Source of the DNA: Myxococcales bacterium
Lineage (GTDB): Bacteria > Myxococcota_A > Polyangia > Polyangiales > Polyangiaceae
Direction: 5' to 3'
DNA: 64,000 nt
Assembly: GCA_016703425.1 (NCBI GenBank)
Contig: JADJCA010000015.1
Span: forward strand, 1-64,000
Made by a program: the position numbers and the translations under genes. This document shows, piece after piece, positions 61,285-64,000 of the stretch. Below the pieces are notes generated by a model. That model worked only from the letters and a program-made list of their open reading frames with translations. It did not search any database and was not told the origin of the DNA. Numbering within the stretch: the first letter of the stretch is position 1; each line of letters opens with the position of its first letter.

Positions 61285-62469
61285 ATGGCCAGCATGCCGC
61301 CCGTCTACATCGTGTCTGCCACCCGCACGCCCATCGGGGCCTTCTTGGGCTCGCTCTCGTCGATGCGTGCGCCGGAGCTCGGCGCTGCCGCCATCAAAGC
61401 CGCCGTCGAGCGGGCCAAGCTTCAGCCGTCGCAGATCGGCGAAGTCTTCATGGGCAACGTGCTCCAGGCGGGCGTCGGCCAGGCGCCTGCGCGCCAAGCG
61501 CTCATCCACGCGGGCCTGCCCAACTCGGTCCCCGCCACGACCATCAACAAGGTCTGCGGTTCGGGCATGCAAGCGATCATCATGGCGGCCCGCGCCATCG
61601 CCCTTGGCGAGCGCGACCTCGTCGTCGCCGGCGGCATGGAGTCGATGTCGAACGTCCCCTACTACATGCAAGGTGCACGCACCGGCATGCGCATGGGTGA
61701 CGGCAAGCTCACCGACGGCATGATCTTCGACGGCCTCTGGGACCCGTACAACAACGTCCACATGGGCAACTGCGGCGACGCCTGCGCGAAGGAGCACGGC
61801 TTCTCCCGCGAGCAACAAGACGACTTCGCCAAGGAGAGCTTCCGTCGCGCCCTCGCCGCGCAGAAGGAAGGCATGTTCGACGCGGAGATCTCCGCCGTCG
61901 CCGTGCCGCAGAAGAAGGGCGAGCCCCTGATGGTCAAGCTCGACGAGGGTCCGTCGAAGGGCGATCCGTCAAAGTTCGCGGCGCTCCGGCCAGCCTTCGC
62001 CAAAGACGGCACCGTCACGGCGGCCAACGCCTCGTCGCTCAACGACGGCGCCAGCGCCCTCGTGCTCGCGAGCGAGAAGGCCGTCAAGGAGCACAACCTC
62101 GAACCGCTCTGCCGCATCGCCGGCTGGGGCGGCGGCGCGCAAGAGCCCGTCAAATTCACCACGGCGCCCGTTCTCGCCATGAACGAGGCGATGCTCCGCA
62201 CGGGCATGAAGCTCGAGCAGATGGACCTCTTCGAGATCAACGAAGCCTTCGCCGTCGTCACGATGGCCTGCGCCAAGCTCTCGAACATCGACCTCCAGAA
62301 GGTCAACGTTCGCGGCGGCGCCGTGGCGCTGGGTCACCCCATCGGAGCCACCGGCGCGCGCATGGTCACCACGCTCGCGTACGCGATGAAGGATCGCAAC
62401 GCCAAGCGCGGCCTCGCCTCGCTCTGCATCGGTGGCGGCGAAGCCCTCGCCCTCGTCATCGAGCGCTGA
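61285..62469 (+). CDS. Acetyl-CoA C-acetyltransferase (thiolase)
   Basis: 394 residues from ATG 61285, with ribosome site GAGGAG. Complete thiolase: the nucleophilic Cys91 in INKVCGSGMQAI, the NEAF motif (FEINEAFAVV), the HPIGATGAR active-site His and a second Cys near the end (LCIGGGEA). It makes or cleaves acetoacetyl-CoA, in fatty acid or butyrate/PHB metabolism, or mevalonate-type use; which role cannot be told. The gene stands alone, followed by an MBL hydrolase gene 67 bp away. A TATACG box at 61211 could be its promoter, with a ~65-nt leader. Confidence 0.93.
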   Translation: MASMPPVYIVSATRTPIGAFLGSLSSMRAPELGAAAIKAAVERAKLQPSQIGEVFMGNVLQAGVGQAPARQALIHAGLPNSVPATTINKVCGSGMQAIIMAARAIALGERDLVVAGGMESMSNVPYYMQGARTGMRMGDGKLTDGMIFDGLWDPYNNVHMGNCGDACAKEHGFSREQQDDFAKESFRRALAAQKEGMFDAEISAVAVPQKKGEPLMVKLDEGPSKGDPSKFAALRPAFAKDGTVTAANASSLNDGASALVLASEKAVKEHNLEPLCRIAGWGGGAQEPVKFTTAPVLAMNEAMLRTGMKLEQMDLFEINEAFAVVTMACAKLSNIDLQKVNVRGGAVALGHPIGATGARMVTTLAYAMKDRNAKRGLASLCIGGGEALALVIER

Positions 62470-62536
62470 AGAGCGCGCTCGCGCGTGAAACGGTTCTGAG
62501 CGACTCCGCGAAAACCCACTAAGAAAGCCTTTCGCG

Positions 62537-63382
62537 ATGTCGCTCTACCCCCGCGAGCTCTTTTCCGGCGTCTCGACGCTCGCGTCTCGCACACCAACCT
62601 TGCCGCCGGCAACGCACACCAACAGCTACGCCATCGGCACCCGCGACGTGCTCTTGGTCGAGCCGGCCACCCCCTACGAAGACGAACAGCGCGCGTGGCT
62701 CGAATGGGCCCGCGCGCTTCGTTCTTCGGGCCGCGAACCGCTGGCCATCGTGCTCACGCATCACCACGCGGACCACGTGGGCGGCGCCGCTCTTTTTGCC
62801 AAGGAGCTCTCGCTGCCCATTTGGGCTCACGCGCAAACGGCCGAACAACTGCCGGACTTGCAAGTTGCCGCCAAGCTCGCCGACAAGCAGGAGATCCTTC
62901 TGCACGGTCCCACGCCGATGCGCTGGCACGTGCTCCACACGCCGGGTCATGCGGCCGGCCATGTTTGCCTCTACGAAGCGATGGATCGAACCATCCTCGT
63001 CGGCGACATGGTCGCCTCGGTGGGCACGATCCTCATCGCGCCGGGCAAAGGCGAGGGCCACATGGCCACCTACCTCGCGCAGCTCGCACGACTCGAAGGG
63101 CTCGGCGCGAGCGTTGCTCTACCGGCCCACGGCGCGCCCATCGAAGATCCCGTCGGCGTCTTCCGAAAGACCCGCGAGCACCGGCTCATGCGGGAAGGCA
63201 AAGTGCTCGCGGCCGCCACAAGCACGCCGGGCACCGCGGAAGAGCTGTTGCCGGCGGCCTACAGCGACGTCGCCGCAGAGCTATTGCCCTTCGCGCTCCT
63301 CAGCCTGCGCGCTCACCTCGAGAAGCTCGTTGACGAAGGGCGCGTCGCGTTGACGGACGACCGCTACCGCGCGACGACCTAG
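62537..63382 (+). CDS. MBL-fold metallo-hydrolase
   Basis: 281 residues. The metallo-beta-lactamase metal site is clear: THHHADHVGGA (His75, His77, Asp79, His80), then HTPGHAAGH (His137) and VGDMVAS with the bridging Asp. An N-terminal YAIGTRDVLLVEPATPYE matches the beta1/beta2 strand of the glyoxalase-II-like branch, and a C-terminal helical extension is present (about 210-280), as in LACTB2-like proteins. It probably hydrolyses a thioester or phosphoester. It follows the thiolase gene by 67 bp on the same strand; co-expression is possible but unproven. The stop is TAG. Confidence 0.88.
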   Translation: MSLYPRELFSGVSTLASRTPTLPPATHTNSYAIGTRDVLLVEPATPYEDEQRAWLEWARALRSSGREPLAIVLTHHHADHVGGAALFAKELSLPIWAHAQTAEQLPDLQVAAKLADKQEILLHGPTPMRWHVLHTPGHAAGHVCLYEAMDRTILVGDMVASVGTILIAPGKGEGHMATYLAQLARLEGLGASVALPAHGAPIEDPVGVFRKTREHRLMREGKVLAAATSTPGTAEELLPAAYSDVAAELLPFALLSLRAHLEKLVDEGRVALTDDRYRATT

Positions 63383-63393
63383 CGGGCTCAGCG

Positions 63394-64000
63394 CTACAAG
63401 ATGATGATGCAGCGCGTGTCGCTCAGCGGCAGGAGCGTGTAGGTCACGTTGAGCTTCGGCAGCGGAATGCACACGTTCGTCGATGGCGACGACGCGGGCG
63501 AAACCGACTGCGCGGGGAGCGAAGCCACCACGGGCCCCGAATAGCTGCCGGTCATCAACATCGAGTTGCCAGCGAGAATGCCGAAGCTCGTGAGCCCCGC
63601 GGACGTGGCGAAGGTCCACTGCCCCGACGTAAGGGTGTTGATCGTGAGGACGTCCTCGTCGCCCGTGTTGCGGATGTAGAAGGCGTCGGAAGGCACCGGC
63701 GTTTGCAGGGGACAGCCAGGGAAGTCCACGAGCGACGTGGGCACGAGAATGCGCCCCGCGCGGACCGCGTAGTCGAGGTTGGCCCCGTGCACGGCGCGCG
63801 CGATGGCCACGGTGATCGACGGGTTGTTCGGATCGTTGGTGTTGAAGGTGATCGTGCCGGGGTCCGTTTGACCGCCGCGATCGGTACCAATGATCGGCTG
63901 ACTCGCGGTGATCGTGAGCGAGCCGGTGCCGCCGGGGTCGATGGCCGCGAGGCTCGTCGGGCTCACCGTGAAAGGCCCCGTCTTCGCGATGTTCGTGATG
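63394..64000 (-). CDS. Choice-of-anchor D (ASPM/SPD-2/Hydin-like) protein, N-terminus off window
   Basis: The frame is open to the window end (64000), so the N-terminus is missing. Residues read as an ITNIAKTGPFTVSPTSLAAIDPGG-like repeat, then ASQPIIGTDRGGQTDPGTIT and another domain ending NTGDEDVLTINTLTSGQWTFA. This is the pattern of choice-of-anchor D/HYDIN-type beta-sandwich domains found in tandem on large surface proteins. The C-terminus has Pro/Ser-rich and Cys-containing sequence (VCIPLPKLNV). It converges on the MBL gene (11-bp gap). Probably secreted; the anchor is not visible. Confidence 0.75.
   Translation of the reverse strand, partial: ITNIAKTGPFTVSPTSLAAIDPGGTGSLTITASQPIIGTDRGGQTDPGTITFNTNDPNNPSITVAIARAVHGANLDYAVRAGRILVPTSLVDFPGCPLQTPVPSDAFYIRNTGDEDVLTINTLTSGQWTFATSAGLTSFGILAGNSMLMTGSYSGPVVASLPAQSVSPASSPSTNVCIPLPKLNVTYTLLPLSDTRCIIIL

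Overview
The window is high-GC DNA of a myxobacterial (Myxococcota, probably Polyangia) type. I infer this from the many exported lipoproteins with DAG/DGG/DAA-rich linkers, several Hanks-type Ser/Thr kinases, a MYXO-CTERM-like sorting tail, Cys-rich repeat lipoproteins and abundant GTG/TTG starts. The first ~700 bases differ: they are AT-richer and encode a Bacteroidota-like PepSY-associated membrane protein broken by several frameshifts. They meet a truncated myxobacterial histidine kinase near base 700, which looks like an assembly or read chimera. Further probable consensus errors, or real lesions, are three mutually compensating shifts in that kinase and in-frame TAG codons in ligA and in one lipoprotein gene.

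Layout. 700-14.0 kb: hybrid histidine kinase, Cys-rich lipoprotein, TetR regulator, c-type cytochrome lipoprotein, further lipoproteins (one with an NPCBM domain), a saccharopine-dehydrogenase-like reductase, a YceI-TlpA fusion, an unknown lipoprotein and a radical SAM protein. 14.2-24.2 kb: amidohydrolase lipoprotein with thrombospondin-3-like repeats, a 2,087-residue alpha-2-macroglobulin and a divergent matrixin-like protease with a MYXO-CTERM-like tail. 24.2-30.7 kb: a LivJ/LivH pair without the rest of the transporter, a Ser/Thr kinase, a lipoprotein and an aldo-keto reductase/PhyH pair. 30.7-38.8 kb: a J-domain protein, a 1,467-residue kinase/cyclase-like/ATPase/TPR regulator overlapping a patatin phospholipase, and a DedA/VTT membrane protein. 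38.8-44.9 kb: di-heme cytochrome lipoprotein, then a five-gene ECF sigma/FecR operon whose genes all overlap. 45.1-56.7 kb: Zn-ribbon Ser/Thr kinase, small zinc-finger protein, ligA, TPR protein, Gly-rich lipoprotein, ECF sigma plus lipoprotein, SMI1-like protein and a second Zn-ribbon kinase. 56.9-64 kb: a Cys-motif protein, a protein with a double-glycine-type leader and five 34/36-residue repeats, a lipoprotein, a Spy-like protein, thiolase, an MBL-fold hydrolase and the end of a choice-of-anchor D protein.

Genes work mainly as envelope and signalling modules: kinases and ECF sigma factors sit beside exported proteins. Metabolic genes (thiolase, MBL hydrolase, AKR/PhyH) are scattered. Several genes have a TAnnnT-like -10 hexamer only 6-14 nt before the start codon, which suggests leaderless or near-leaderless transcripts. 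No tRNA, rRNA, CRISPR array or insertion sequence was recognised. The most unusual item is the repeat protein at 57861-59117 with its bacteriocin-type leader.
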